This document shows, piece by piece, positions 8,788-16,808 of a stretch of DNA of 64,000 nucleotides. Position 1 is the first letter of the stretch; the number at the start of each line of letters is the position of its first letter. This DNA comes from Nicoliella spurrieriana (lineage in GTDB: Bacteria > Bacillota > Bacilli > Lactobacillales > Lactobacillaceae). The stretch spans positions 310,001 to 374,000 of the forward strand of contig NZ_CP093361.1 in assembly GCF_023380205.1 (NCBI RefSeq). Direction: 5' to 3'. A program made the translations under genes and the position numbers. The notes below the pieces were generated by a model. That model was not told the origin of the DNA, did no database searches, and worked only from the letters and a program-made list of their open reading frames with translations.

Positions 8788-9239
8788 TATTGATGATGCA
8801 AACTAAAAATCACTGCACCATATTGACTATTCCCTTTATAATTTCCACTAACATGAATATGATGTTTAGGAACTAACCAAATGGTATCCTTAGAAACTTG
8901 CTTAATCTTAAACCAATATTTCTTATTTCCAGGATTTTTAGTCATTTTATTTTTATAATTACCCTTACCGTAATAGGTTGTTTTATTAACCTTCTTTAGG
9001 GTATAGAATTTAATTCTAGTTTTACCCTCATAAGGCGTAGTATATTTAATAGTCCGATTTGAAAATTTAGTCTTATCATTGTATCCACCCTGACTACCAT
9101 CAGTTAAACGATACCAGTTATGACTTCTGATGTACTTTGAAAAACTAGCAGCATTAGTAACGGGTGAAGCAACAACCAAAATTAAGAACCCCATCAAAAA
9201 TGAAATCGAGATACTAATTAAAGCTTTATTTATTTTCAT
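8787..9239 (-). CDS. Small secreted protein of unknown function
   Basis: 150 aa. A Sec signal peptide is clear: basic MKINK, a hydrophobic core to about residue 25, and a cleavage site near VTNAA-SF (about 31). The mature part is about 118 aa, highly basic, rich in Lys, Asn, Tyr and Gly, with a YRLTDGSQGGY start and many short beta-strand-like stretches. No Cys pair and no anchor motif. It is reminiscent of small exported wall-associated proteins of lactobacilli, but I do not recognise the family. It has its own terminator and a very AT-rich upstream region, so it is likely monocistronic. Confidence 0.75.
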   Translation of the reverse strand: MKINKALISISISFLMGFLILVVASPVTNAASFSKYIRSHNWYRLTDGSQGGYNDKTKFSNRTIKYTTPYEGKTRIKFYTLKKVNKTTYYGKGNYKNKMTKNPGNKKYWFKIKQVSKDTIWLVPKHHIHVSGNYKGNSQYGAVIFSLHHQ

Positions 9240-9345
9240 TATGTATAACTCCTTAAAAATAATTTAATTTTTATTAATTATACATTATCAAAAAATAAAT
9301 CGTCAATATCAATTTATTTAATAAAGAATGATTAAAATGCTCATT

Positions 9346-9398
9346 AATGTAAAGCACCCCTAAGCTTTGTCTAACAAAACCCAGGGGTGCTTTACATT
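9346..9398. terminator. 16-bp hairpin overlapping the P-type ATPase stop codon
   Basis: AATGTAAAGCACCCCT (9346-9361) is perfectly complementary to 9383-9398, with a 21-nt loop that contains a small inner stem (TTTGT/ACAAA). The right arm touches the stop codon of the ATPase gene. The T run is weak (TTTACATT), so this may be a terminator or a 3' stabilising stem. Confidence 0.65.
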
Positions 9399-11731
9399 TA
9401 TTTATTAAACCGTTTAAATTTATTAACTAACAGCTGGATCCCCAATATCAACGGATATGCGGTTAACACAATCAATAGCGCTACCCATATCATTGGTGCG
9501 GCGAAAATAGAAACCAGTGAGAAAAACTTACCGGTAACGATGAACGTGAATAAGAAAATCAATCCAGTTCCAGCCACCACCGTTGATTTGAATGGGTTTA
9601 ATGGTCTGGAAACTAAGATCAATGCAATCCAACAACACACCCCAGTGGCTAACACGCTAAGCGTTGACGTCTGGGCGTAGTTCATTGGCCATTCGCGCGC
9701 TATAAATAGAATGGCCAAAACATAGAAGACAATGCTGAATGCCGCGGGGACGGCAATCTCAACAATCTTAGCAGTAAATTGGTTCGTCACCCGTTGGTAA
9801 TTGGCTTCAAATGCTAAAATAAACGACGGAATGCCAATCATGAACGTGGAAATTGGCGTTAATTGAATCGGTAAGAAGGGATAGTCATGGGTGGCAAAAA
9901 TGAATAATAACGTCAAAATGGTGGAGTAAATCGTCTTAATTAAGTAAAGCGATGCCACACTCCCAATGTTATTAATCACCCGGCGACCTTCCTTTAAGAC
10001 ATCGATCATGGAGTCGAAATTCGAATCAATCAACACGAAGTTTGCAATACTCTTAGCACTTTCACTTCCTGATGCCATCACAATTCCACAATCAGACTGC
10101 TTCAAAGCGGGCATATCGTTAACCCCATCACCAGTCATTGCAACGGTATGGCCATCATATTGATATCCCTTAATTAAGCCCCGCTTTTGGTTGGGCGTTA
10201 CCCGACCAAAGACGGTGTACTGCTTGGTCAGGGCTCCATAATCAGGATTTGCACCAACGGTGGACATATCAATGTACTTATCGGCATCCTTTATTTTGAC
10301 CCGCTTTGCAATGCTGGATACCGTAACCGGGTCATCCCCTGAAATCACGTTAATGTCCACATCTTGGGAGGCAAAGAAGCTAAGCGTTTGTTCGGCGTTG
10401 GGTCTAATCACATCAGAAATGAGAATCAACCCAATCATGGTCGCACCAACTGCTCGTTCCCCGTCAAAATGATCGGCCTTTGCAATTGCCAAGACCCGGT
10501 TGCCCTGTTCAGCGTATTGCTTAACCAGTGCCGCTTGTTCATTCGTCATCTGATCAACAACGAACTGTGGCGCACCGACCATGTAACTGCCGTTAGCAAA
10601 AGTAGCCCCACTCCACTTCCGAGCAGATGAAAAGGGATGCACTTCTGTGGCATGCCAACCTGGATTTGGCATTGCCGCCTTTAAAGCGGTGGCGGTTTCA
10701 TTATCATCGCCAATGCTATGCACTGCAGCCCCCACCGCTTGTTTGAGACTATCAACGGAATTACCAGCTAATGGAACTAGTTGTTCAAATGCTAATTCCC
10801 CACTGGTAATCGTTCCAGTCTTATCTAAACAAATCGTATCGACCCGCGCCAGCGTTTCAATTACCGGCAGATTACGGACTAACACCCGCTTCCGTGCTAA
10901 CTTCATTGCTGAAACGGCTAGCGTCATTGATGAAAGTAGGACCAATCCTTCTGGAATCATCCCGGTTGCAGAAGCAACTGTTCCCAAAATGGCGTTATTG
11001 ATGTCACTCCCCCGTAAAACCTTGGAAGTGAATAAAATAATCCCCAACGGAATAATAATGAATGTCAAAATTTGAATGATCTTATTGATCATCTTTAACA
11101 TCTTGCCGTTCGAGTCGCCATCGTCCTTAGCAGCTGCTGAGATTTGGTTCACAAATGATTGAGCGCCGACCTTAACGGCGACCATCTTGGCGTTGCCGCT
11201 GACCACAGAACTGGCCGAGGTAATTTCATCGCCGGGTTGTTTAGAAATCGAATCCGATTCACCAGTAATTTGGGATTCATCGACCTCAAGGGCGCTTGTG
11301 GTAAGGACAATTCCATCAACTGGAACCTGACTCCCCCGGGTCAATTCAATTACATCCCCCACCACAATTTGGCTGGGGTCAATTTCAATCGACTGCCCAT
11401 CCCGGATCACAGTCGTTTTATCCCTGGATAATAGGGTCATTTTATCAATTTGTCGTTTGGACCTAATTTCTTGAAACGAACCAATCACGGTATTAACTAC
11501 CGCTACCACTAGGAACAATAAGTTTTTATAGCTACCAGTATAAATAACGAATGCGGCTAATACCACGTTAATCAAGTTAAACAACGTAAAGGAATTAATC
11601 TTAATAATTTCCCAGACACTCTTGGTTAAAGTCTTGGGCGAATGATTAATTTCATCAGCTTCCACTCGTTTGTGCACTTGATCCGTAGATAGTCCGCGAT
11701 CAGCATCGACCTTATGCCAGTCAATGTTCAT
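9398..11731 (-). CDS. Cation-translocating P-type ATPase (HAD-IC family)
   Basis: 777-aa membrane pump that exports or imports divalent cations at the cost of ATP. Order of parts: two N-terminal membrane helices (about 48-88), actuator with TGES at 156-159, TM4 motif MIPEGL (258-263), phosphorylation motif DKTGT with D303, nucleotide domain, hinge TGDGVND, then about six C-terminal helices. There is no N-terminal heavy-metal domain and no CPC motif, so it is not a Cu/Cd pump; the PEGL form resembles Ca/Mn pumps such as lactococcal YoaB or streptococcal MgtA, whose role in Mn homeostasis is known. I saw no yybP-ykoY riboswitch in the short 131-bp upstream region; a TATAAT box lies there. Confidence 0.9.
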   Translation of the reverse strand: MNIDWHKVDADRGLSTDQVHKRVEADEINHSPKTLTKSVWEIIKINSFTLFNLINVVLAAFVIYTGSYKNLLFLVVAVVNTVIGSFQEIRSKRQIDKMTLLSRDKTTVIRDGQSIEIDPSQIVVGDVIELTRGSQVPVDGIVLTTSALEVDESQITGESDSISKQPGDEITSASSVVSGNAKMVAVKVGAQSFVNQISAAAKDDGDSNGKMLKMINKIIQILTFIIIPLGIILFTSKVLRGSDINNAILGTVASATGMIPEGLVLLSSMTLAVSAMKLARKRVLVRNLPVIETLARVDTICLDKTGTITSGELAFEQLVPLAGNSVDSLKQAVGAAVHSIGDDNETATALKAAMPNPGWHATEVHPFSSARKWSGATFANGSYMVGAPQFVVDQMTNEQAALVKQYAEQGNRVLAIAKADHFDGERAVGATMIGLILISDVIRPNAEQTLSFFASQDVDINVISGDDPVTVSSIAKRVKIKDADKYIDMSTVGANPDYGALTKQYTVFGRVTPNQKRGLIKGYQYDGHTVAMTGDGVNDMPALKQSDCGIVMASGSESAKSIANFVLIDSNFDSMIDVLKEGRRVINNIGSVASLYLIKTIYSTILTLLFIFATHDYPFLPIQLTPISTFMIGIPSFILAFEANYQRVTNQFTAKIVEIAVPAAFSIVFYVLAILFIAREWPMNYAQTSTLSVLATGVCCWIALILVSRPLNPFKSTVVAGTGLIFLFTFIVTGKFFSLVSIFAAPMIWVALLIVLTAYPLILGIQLLVNKFKRFNK

Positions 11732-11862
11732 AGATGACCACCCTTCCTAATTAAACATCTTAACTCCTATTATATAATGCAATTGTCCATAGGTGGAAAT
11801 ATTTGCACTAATTAACCAGTTCGCATTATTATATTCGTATATACTATTAGGAGGTTGCCTGT

Positions 11863-12711
11863 ATGCCAAATTCAATTATGGATACTTTTAAGTTAAGTGA
11901 CGGGAACGAAATTCCAATGGAGGGATTTGGAACCTATAAAATTAACGAACAATCAGAAATGGATGCCGCCATTAAAATGGCCTATGAAGTCGGTTACCGG
12001 TTATTCGATACCGCTCAATTTTATGGCAACGAGGCAGTATTAGGCCAAGCGATTAAGAATAATGGCATTGCCCGGGGTGATATCTTTATCACCACTAAGA
12101 TTCCGGAACCTAAGCAGGGGTATGACTCCACATTGAAGGCCGTTGATGAATCACTTCAGCGCCTCCAAACTGATTATTTAGACCTAGTCTTAGTTCACTG
12201 GCCAATTCATTCTGAATTTTTTAACACCTGGCGTGCATTAGAAGACGCTAAGGCTGCTGGTAAGATTAAGTCAATCGGAGTCAGCAACTACCACCGGACC
12301 CACTTGGAATTTCTTAAGACGCAAGCGCGCGAAATGCCAGTCGTAAACCAAATTGAAGACCACCCATACTTGAGTCAACCTACAATGGTTGATTTTAACA
12401 AGCAAGCTGGCATTTTGACCCAAGCCTGGAGTCCGCTCGGCCGTGGCGCCGTCCTCAAGGATCCCGTAATCGCAAAGATTGGTGCAGCTCATAATAAATC
12501 AGTTGCACAAGTTATCTTAAGATGGCATTTACAACGTGGCGTTTCCATTATTCCGAAGTCCGGAAAACCGGAACGGGTTAAGCAAAATGCCGATATTTAC
12601 GACTTCACCCTATCAGATGAAGAAATGAACATGATCAATGATTTGAATAAGAACCAACGAACTGGTGACGATCCAGAATTGGTTTACGAATTGGAACACC
12701 AATACCACTAA
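11863..12711 (+). CDS. Aldo/keto reductase (2,5-diketo-D-gluconate reductase type)
   Basis: NADPH-dependent cytoplasmic reductase of aldehydes and ketones, 282 aa, full length. The catalytic tetrad is visible: D49 in FDTAQFYGNE, Y54, K79 in FITTKI, and H112 in LVHWP. GVSNYHRTHLE and IPKSGKPERVKQN are the cofactor-loop signatures. Start ATG 11863 after TAGGAGG. It is divergent from the P-type ATPase. In heterofermenters such reductases may help recycle NAD(P)H, but the physiological substrate is unknown. Confidence 0.93.
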   Translation: MPNSIMDTFKLSDGNEIPMEGFGTYKINEQSEMDAAIKMAYEVGYRLFDTAQFYGNEAVLGQAIKNNGIARGDIFITTKIPEPKQGYDSTLKAVDESLQRLQTDYLDLVLVHWPIHSEFFNTWRALEDAKAAGKIKSIGVSNYHRTHLEFLKTQAREMPVVNQIEDHPYLSQPTMVDFNKQAGILTQAWSPLGRGAVLKDPVIAKIGAAHNKSVAQVILRWHLQRGVSIIPKSGKPERVKQNADIYDFTLSDEEMNMINDLNKNQRTGDDPELVYELEHQYH

Positions 12712-12752
12712 AATTAAAAATCATTTCACTAATTTAAAAGCTTTGGAGATTT

Positions 12753-12803
12753 AAGAGGCCTCCATAAGTTGGACAGAAATCGTTCAACTTATGGGGGCCT
12801 CTT
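12753..12803. repeat. 18-bp inverted repeat with GTTGGACA edge, possible IS3-type end or terminator
   Basis: AAGAGGCCTCCATAAGTT (12753-12770) pairs with 12786-12803 over 18 positions with one G-U; the loop is 15 nt and begins GGACA. It follows the aldo/keto reductase gene but has no T run. The string AAGTTGGACA resembles the terminal repeats of IS150-group IS3 elements, and an OrfA remnant lies about 0.95 kb away. Confidence 0.5.
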
Positions 12804-12889
12804 CATATTGAATAGTGATTTTTAGATAATTTCTTTAAATTCCGTTCGAATTGTGTAGTTTGATTAACTTTCATTCCGTTTGATAGTTT

Positions 12890-13621
12890 CTAAATATTGG
12901 TTGAAAGCTTGAATAGCGCCTTAATTTTCGCAGGCCTCAACAAAATAACTGATAGAACAATAACTAGTCCATAATAAAGTATTTCAAACCAGTTACTGGA
13001 TGAGATCAAAGAACTTTGAACAAAGTTAGAAACAATATGAATAATCATTCCAGGAATGATCGATTTTGTTCTAATGCAGATAGCCGCTAAGAATATTCCG
13101 ATGATGATAGCGGTTATTACTTGTAAAATCGTTGCCAATACTGGTTGGCCAATTATATTTATTAAATGCATGCCACCAAATAAAATACTGCTTATAATGA
13201 CTGCACTAATGATTCCCCAATAATTAGCATTTCTGAATCGGTTAATCAGCGCCTTTAAAATCAAGCCTCTAAAAACATATTCCTCATAAATTCCAGGCCC
13301 AATCGAAAAGCAGATGGCGTTAATTAATTGACCTTCATTGTAATTGTACTCGAATCCATAGCAAATAAATAAGATTAGAATTAATTCAAATGTGTATGGT
13401 GCTAACAAATCTTTGACAGCAATTCCGCTGGAGAACACCGGAACCTGCTGTTTTAACCAAAAATGATTTAAAATCATAGCTATTCCAATTAACACGATAT
13501 ACCTAGTCGCAACAGACATAAATTCATTGGGAATCAAGATAATACATAAAATGGCAATTACCAATATTAAAATCGTTTGAACAATGCTAAATCCAATTAT
13601 ACTAGATAGTGATTTTTTCAA
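12890..13621 (-). CDS. CPBP-family intramembrane glutamic protease (putative immunity/processing protein)
   Basis: 243 aa, about seven to eight membrane segments. The CPBP (ABI) motifs are present: EEYVFRGLILKAL (motif 1, EExxxR), SILFGGMHLINI (motif 2, FxxxH) and a third conserved segment near SNFV. In lactobacilli these proteins are often encoded near bacteriocin loci or process membrane proteins; no bacteriocin gene is visible here. The start is TTG 13621 with AAGGAAG about 7 nt upstream. The gene lies between an IS3-like hairpin and an IS3 OrfA remnant and its third positions look more AT-rich than those of its neighbours, which may indicate acquisition. Confidence 0.88.
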   Translation of the reverse strand: MKKSLSSIIGFSIVQTILILVIAILCIILIPNEFMSVATRYIVLIGIAMILNHFWLKQQVPVFSSGIAVKDLLAPYTFELILILFICYGFEYNYNEGQLINAICFSIGPGIYEEYVFRGLILKALINRFRNANYWGIISAVIISSILFGGMHLINIIGQPVLATILQVITAIIIGIFLAAICIRTKSIIPGMIIHIVSNFVQSSLISSSNWFEILYYGLVIVLSVILLRPAKIKALFKLSTNI

Positions 13622-13976
13622 ATTAATAGCTTCCTTTTTGATTTAGTTAATTTTTATTAAACTACATTAAAATATTAACATAATAAAGAATGATAGGGAC
13701 TACATTAATCCAAAAGAGCATGAGCATTATCTCCATCGTGCATTTGGATAATTGATTCCCTAAATTCGTTTGAATATTTTCTCGACATCGAAAAAATTCA
13801 TATGATTAAATTATCCCGGATTTAAAAATTTTGTCCGGAATTTAATCATAGGAGCAATATAAATAATATCATTTTTTAGTCCATGTCGTGAATTCATCCG
13901 TGTTTATATTAAAATCAATCGTTTTCACAAAATAAATAAAAGCTTCAGCAATCATTTCTGACTGCTGAAGCTTTTA
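13622..13976. other. 355-bp non-coding stretch with IS remnant
   Basis: Very AT-rich. It contains the OrfA remnant (13705-13788), an inverted repeat with arms ATGATTAAATT (13802-13812) and AATTTAATCAT (13839-13849) whose interior holds CCGGA/TCCGG, and the terminator of the SemiSWEET gene. No intact gene is visible. Confidence 0.7.
13705..13788 (-). pseudogene. IS3-family transposase OrfA N-terminal remnant
   Basis: Reading the minus strand from ATG 13788, a 27-codon frame begins MSRKYSNEFRESIIQMHDG and stops at TAA 13705-13707. This is the first helix of an IS3-type OrfA HTH (the common form is an S-x-K/R-Y-S-x-E-F-K/R start followed by a hydrophobic helix); the rest of OrfA and all of OrfB are missing. 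Immediately upstream the sequence CCGGACAAAATTTTTA resembles an IS terminal region. I infer an old, mostly deleted insertion. Confidence 0.6.
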
Positions 13977-13978
13977 TT
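13935..13978 (-). terminator. Terminator of the SemiSWEET gene
   Basis: Perfect 16-bp stem (AATAAAAGCTTCAGCA and its complement, 12-nt loop) that reaches into the stop codon of the SemiSWEET gene, followed on the minus strand by a T-rich tract. Confidence 0.8.
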
Positions 13979-14291
13979 AATGAATATAAATTGTAATGAA
14001 GGTTACTAATCCAAAGATAACCCCCGGAATATTAGAAATAATCAACGGCCAATCACGGTAAGTCTTTGCCCAACCATAGTATACCCAAAGCGATGCATTA
14101 ATCGTCGCAATGGCGTATTGCAGTGGTGAACCCGGCTGTCCGTGAAAATTAGCAATAATTTGTGGGAAGTAAAAGATGTACATCAGCGAACAGGTAACGA
14201 TGGCCACCTTACTTAAATTCTTTAACCGCTTTACCCTTTTCTCAGATACCTTTTTACGCTTATCATCTGGGACATAATTATCTACTTTCAA
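13977..14291 (-). CDS. SemiSWEET-type sugar transporter
   Basis: 104 aa with three membrane helices, the half-SWEET/MtN3 layout that works as a homodimer. The proline-glutamine motif is YFPQII in helix 1 (near residue 44); the linker helix carries YAIATINASLWVYYGWAKTY, and helix 3 includes ISNIPGVIFG. Family members move mono- or disaccharides by facilitated diffusion. The N-terminus is an unusually long, basic cytoplasmic extension of about 30 residues. It lies next to amtB on the same strand but is separated by about 85 bp; no obvious common role. Confidence 0.88.
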   Translation of the reverse strand: MKVDNYVPDDKRKKVSEKRVKRLKNLSKVAIVTCSLMYIFYFPQIIANFHGQPGSPLQYAIATINASLWVYYGWAKTYRDWPLIISNIPGVIFGLVTFITIYIH

Positions 14292-14375
14292 GTCCTGACC
14301 CCCCTTATTAAAACCGAATTAAAATTGGTAATAATTTAATTATATCATAAACGGAGGGCCTACTAAAATAGTGCC

Positions 14376-15605
14376 CTATTCAGTATGAACGGAATCATCA
14401 GCCATTTCCCCATGGTCAACGAGGTCCATCCCCTTGATTTCTTCTTCCTTAGTCGCTCTCATTGGTGTAATCAAACCAATGACCTTCGCAATTACATAGG
14501 CTGCAATTGCAACGAAGACGATCGTAAAGCAAGTGGCGATCAGTTGCACCCCGACTTGGTGGAAGCCACCACCATAGAACAATCCGTTATCAGCAATTGA
14601 TGGGTTTGCTAACTTACTTGCAAATAGTCCGGTGGCAATACTCCCGACCATTCCACTAATTCCGTGACAACCAAATGCATCCAAGGTATCATCCAAACCA
14701 ATCCGTGGCTTCACGTAGTTGATAAATGCGAAACTCGCAATCGTTGCAATAATCCCGATCCAAAATGAACCAGCAACGGTCACGAACCCAGTCGCAGGGG
14801 TAATGCCCACCAATCCACACAGTGTTCCGGTACAAACACCCATTAGACTAGCCTGCTTGTTAAAAATGACATCCAAGAAGAACCAGGTCATCATTGAAGC
14901 CCCAGTCGCAACAGTTGTTGTAACGGCAGCCTGCATTGCTACATCATTCATTGCCAACGCTGAACCGGCGTTAAAGCCGTACCAACCAATCCAAAGTAAC
15001 GTCGTTCCAATTAATACCAATGGAACGCTGTATGCTTGGAATGGCTTACCGTAGTTAAGCCGTTTCCCGATTAACTTCGCTAGCACGAAGGCCGTTACCC
15101 CAGCATTAATATGAATAACGGTTCCACCGGCAAAGTCAAGGGTGCCCATTTTAGCTAGGAATCCAGTTGAACTCCAAACCATATGTACCATTGGGTAGTA
15201 AACAACGATCGACCAAACAAAAATAAATAGCAAGATGAACTTTAATTTAGTTCTTCCAACAATCGCACCAATAAATAATCCGGGCGTGATGATCGCAAAC
15301 ATCATCTGGAATAACATGTATACCCCCGTTGGAATCTTGCTGGGTTGAAGTGAGTTCAAGTCAATCCCACTCAAGAAGAAGTGCTTAAAATCCCCGATAA
15401 ATGCTCCGTTCCCAACGAATGAGAACCCATAACCAAAGATGACCCACATTAAGGCAACCATTCCGGTCATGATGAACACTAAGAACATCGTATTAACTAC
15501 GTTTTTCTTGGAAACTAATCCACCGTAGAAAAATGCTAACCCGGGGGTCATCAATAACACTAGTATTGCAGAAATTAAAACAAAGACTGTACTTCCTAAA
15601 CTCAT
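14376..15605 (-). CDS. amtB: Ammonium transporter (Amt/MEP/Rh family)
   Basis: Channel-like trimeric membrane protein for NH4+/NH3 uptake; 409 aa with 11 predicted helices. The pore histidines are in GTVIHINAGV and DAFGCHGISG. The signature near residue 20 (LLMTPGLAFFYGGLV) and the C-terminal cytoplasmic tail (DLVDHGEMADD) are present. ATG 15605 (MSLGSTVF) is preferred over ATG 15617, which sits on its own Shine-Dalgarno. The usual partner GlnK (PII) is not encoded beside it, which is notable. Confidence 0.95.
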   Translation of the reverse strand: MSLGSTVFVLISAILVLLMTPGLAFFYGGLVSKKNVVNTMFLVFIMTGMVALMWVIFGYGFSFVGNGAFIGDFKHFFLSGIDLNSLQPSKIPTGVYMLFQMMFAIITPGLFIGAIVGRTKLKFILLFIFVWSIVVYYPMVHMVWSSTGFLAKMGTLDFAGGTVIHINAGVTAFVLAKLIGKRLNYGKPFQAYSVPLVLIGTTLLWIGWYGFNAGSALAMNDVAMQAAVTTTVATGASMMTWFFLDVIFNKQASLMGVCTGTLCGLVGITPATGFVTVAGSFWIGIIATIASFAFINYVKPRIGLDDTLDAFGCHGISGMVGSIATGLFASKLANPSIADNGLFYGGGFHQVGVQLIATCFTIVFVAIAAYVIAKVIGLITPMRATKEEEIKGMDLVDHGEMADDSVHTE

Positions 15606-15687
15606 CGCAATCCACATCCTTTTTCTTTATGTTAGATATTATAACACGAATATTTTTAGTGCGCAGCTCATTTTTAACCAAAAATTA

Positions 15688-15724
15688 AAAATAGCGGCCA
15701 ACACAGTGTGTCAGTCGCTATTAT
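15688..15724 (-). terminator. Terminator of hsp20
   Basis: AATAGCG/CGCTATT stem extended by ACACA/TGTGT with a bulge; on the minus strand a TTTTT tract follows. It lies between hsp20 and amtB. Confidence 0.7.
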
Positions 15725-15739
15725 AAACCGGTATTATTA

Positions 15740-16165
15740 TTATTGAATTTCAATCCGCGTATTCTTTTGTTGTTCCTTGGTTTGCTTTGGGAGCGTAATC
15801 TTTAAGATGCCACCATCATAACTAGCTGAAATCTTGGTATCATCAATGTTTGGAATATAGAACGAACGTGAAATATTACTTGATGAACGTTCACGCCGTA
15901 AAATATTGCCTTGCTTATCATTATCTTCCTTAGTTAAATCATGAACAGCACGAACACTAAGGGTGTCATCGTTATAATATAGCTTAATGTCATTTTTCTT
16001 AAATCCTGGTAATTCTGAATCCACTTCATAGTTATCATCATTTTCAACGACATCAGTCTTCATTTGATTACCTGACACAGAAGATAAGAAGCTCTTTCCG
16101 AAGTTACCAAAGAAAGCATCCATTGGATCGAAACTAGAATCAACATTTCTTAAATCATTAGCCAT
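15740..16165 (-). CDS. hsp20: Small heat shock protein, Hsp20/alpha-crystallin family
   Basis: ATP-independent holdase chaperone that binds unfolding proteins. About 141 aa: short N-terminal arm with MDAFFGNFGKSF, alpha-crystallin domain (about 40-130) with NYEVDSELPGFKKNDIKLYY, RRERSSSNISRSF and a final GGILKITLPKQ (a G-x-L-x-x-x-x-P motif), then a C-terminal RIEIQ with the I-x-I oligomerisation motif. The start is ATG 16165 or ATG 16171; AAAGGAG precedes both. A CIRCE element about 100 bp upstream suggests HrcA control. Confidence 0.95.
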   Translation of the reverse strand: MANDLRNVDSSFDPMDAFFGNFGKSFLSSVSGNQMKTDVVENDDNYEVDSELPGFKKNDIKLYYNDDTLSVRAVHDLTKEDNDKQGNILRRERSSSNISRSFYIPNIDDTKISASYDGGILKITLPKQTKEQQKNTRIEIQ

Positions 16166-16199
16166 AATCATAAGACTCCTTTTGTCATTAAATTGAATT

Positions 16200-16224
16200 T
16201 GTAATCACGTTAACCTTGATTACA
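16200..16224. promoter_or_regulatory. Inverted repeat in the hsp20 leader
   Basis: TGTAATCA-N9-TGATTACA is a perfect 8-bp inverted repeat with the same 9-nt spacer as CIRCE, located between the predicted hsp20 promoter (minus-strand TTGAAT, 16 nt, TATCAT) and the start codon. It is a second operator candidate. Confidence 0.45.
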
Positions 16225-16262
16225 TTATCTATGATAGTCCGAATATTTCAGAATTCAAATAT

Positions 16263-16289
16263 TTAGCACTCAAATAAGGTTAGTGCTAA
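16263..16289. promoter_or_regulatory. CIRCE element (HrcA operator)
   Basis: TTAGCACTC-N9-TAGTGCTAA matches the CIRCE consensus TTAGCACTC-N9-GAGTGCTAA at 17 of 18 arm positions. It lies upstream of hsp20 on the minus strand, just before the predicted -35 box. HrcA repression at normal temperature is the established role. Confidence 0.85.
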
Positions 16290-16294
16290 AAAGA

Positions 16295-16642
16295 TTAAGC
16301 TTGCTTTTGACCAGTAGCTTTAGCAAGGGTCTTCATTGCTGCATCCCGATTAGGGACCTTATCCATATCAAAAATAATACTGTCAATCTTGCCACCTACA
16401 AAATCAAATTTTTCAACGTAGAGGTATGGATCATCACTATCATCATCCCTAAAGTGGAGGTCGAGTTGCTTTTCGAATGCAATTGCCCAGACATCATCAG
16501 TCATCTTTGGAAAGTCCTTTTTGGTAAGATACCCTTGGGTTTCAATTAAATCGATTCCCTTCTGAATATCACTGTCTTCAAACGTCATTTCAGCTTCCCG
16601 TTTTTCATCTTCGGTTCTGTTATCTTGATTATCCTTAGCCAT
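16295..16642 (-). CDS. Hypothetical acidic cytoplasmic protein
   Basis: 115 aa, highly acidic (EDEKREAEMTFEDSD, FRDDDSDDPYL), no signal peptide or membrane helix. The latter half alternates strands and turns (VEKFDFVGGKIDSIIFDMDKV). I do not recognise a family. ATG 16642 is chosen because GGGAGGA lies 6 nt upstream; the 5-codon extension to 16657 overlaps that Shine-Dalgarno. A half-CIRCE (TTAGCACTC at 16677-16685) lies just upstream and a full CIRCE lies just downstream, so the gene may belong to the heat-shock response, but that is inference. It precedes hsp20 in the same orientation. Confidence 0.7.
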   Translation of the reverse strand: MAKDNQDNRTEDEKREAEMTFEDSDIQKGIDLIETQGYLTKKDFPKMTDDVWAIAFEKQLDLHFRDDDSDDPYLYVEKFDFVGGKIDSIIFDMDKVPNRDAAMKTLAKATGQKQA

Positions 16643-16676
16643 AATAATTCCTCCCAAATATTAGTACGACTTTAAT

Positions 16677-16685
16677 TTAGCACTC
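16677..16685. promoter_or_regulatory. CIRCE half-site
   Basis: TTAGCACTC matches one CIRCE arm exactly, but no second arm is found at the right distance. It lies about 35 nt upstream of the start codon of the 16295-16642 gene. Confidence 0.35.
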
Positions 16686-16808
16686 TTTTTATCCCTAGTT
16701 AAGAAAAACGCTTCCTAACATTTGTATTTATTTTAATCTACTGTTTTTAGCTGTATAATGTAAATATTAATTAAATATATATAAAGATTCAGAAATGAGG
16801 GAACTTAA

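Noticed and set aside
11732-11862. Possible yybP-ykoY manganese riboswitch before the P-type ATPase gene, as known for related pumps
   Set aside because: The gap to the divergent gene is only 131 bp and a promoter-like TATAAT leaves a leader of about 40 nt, too short for the aptamer.
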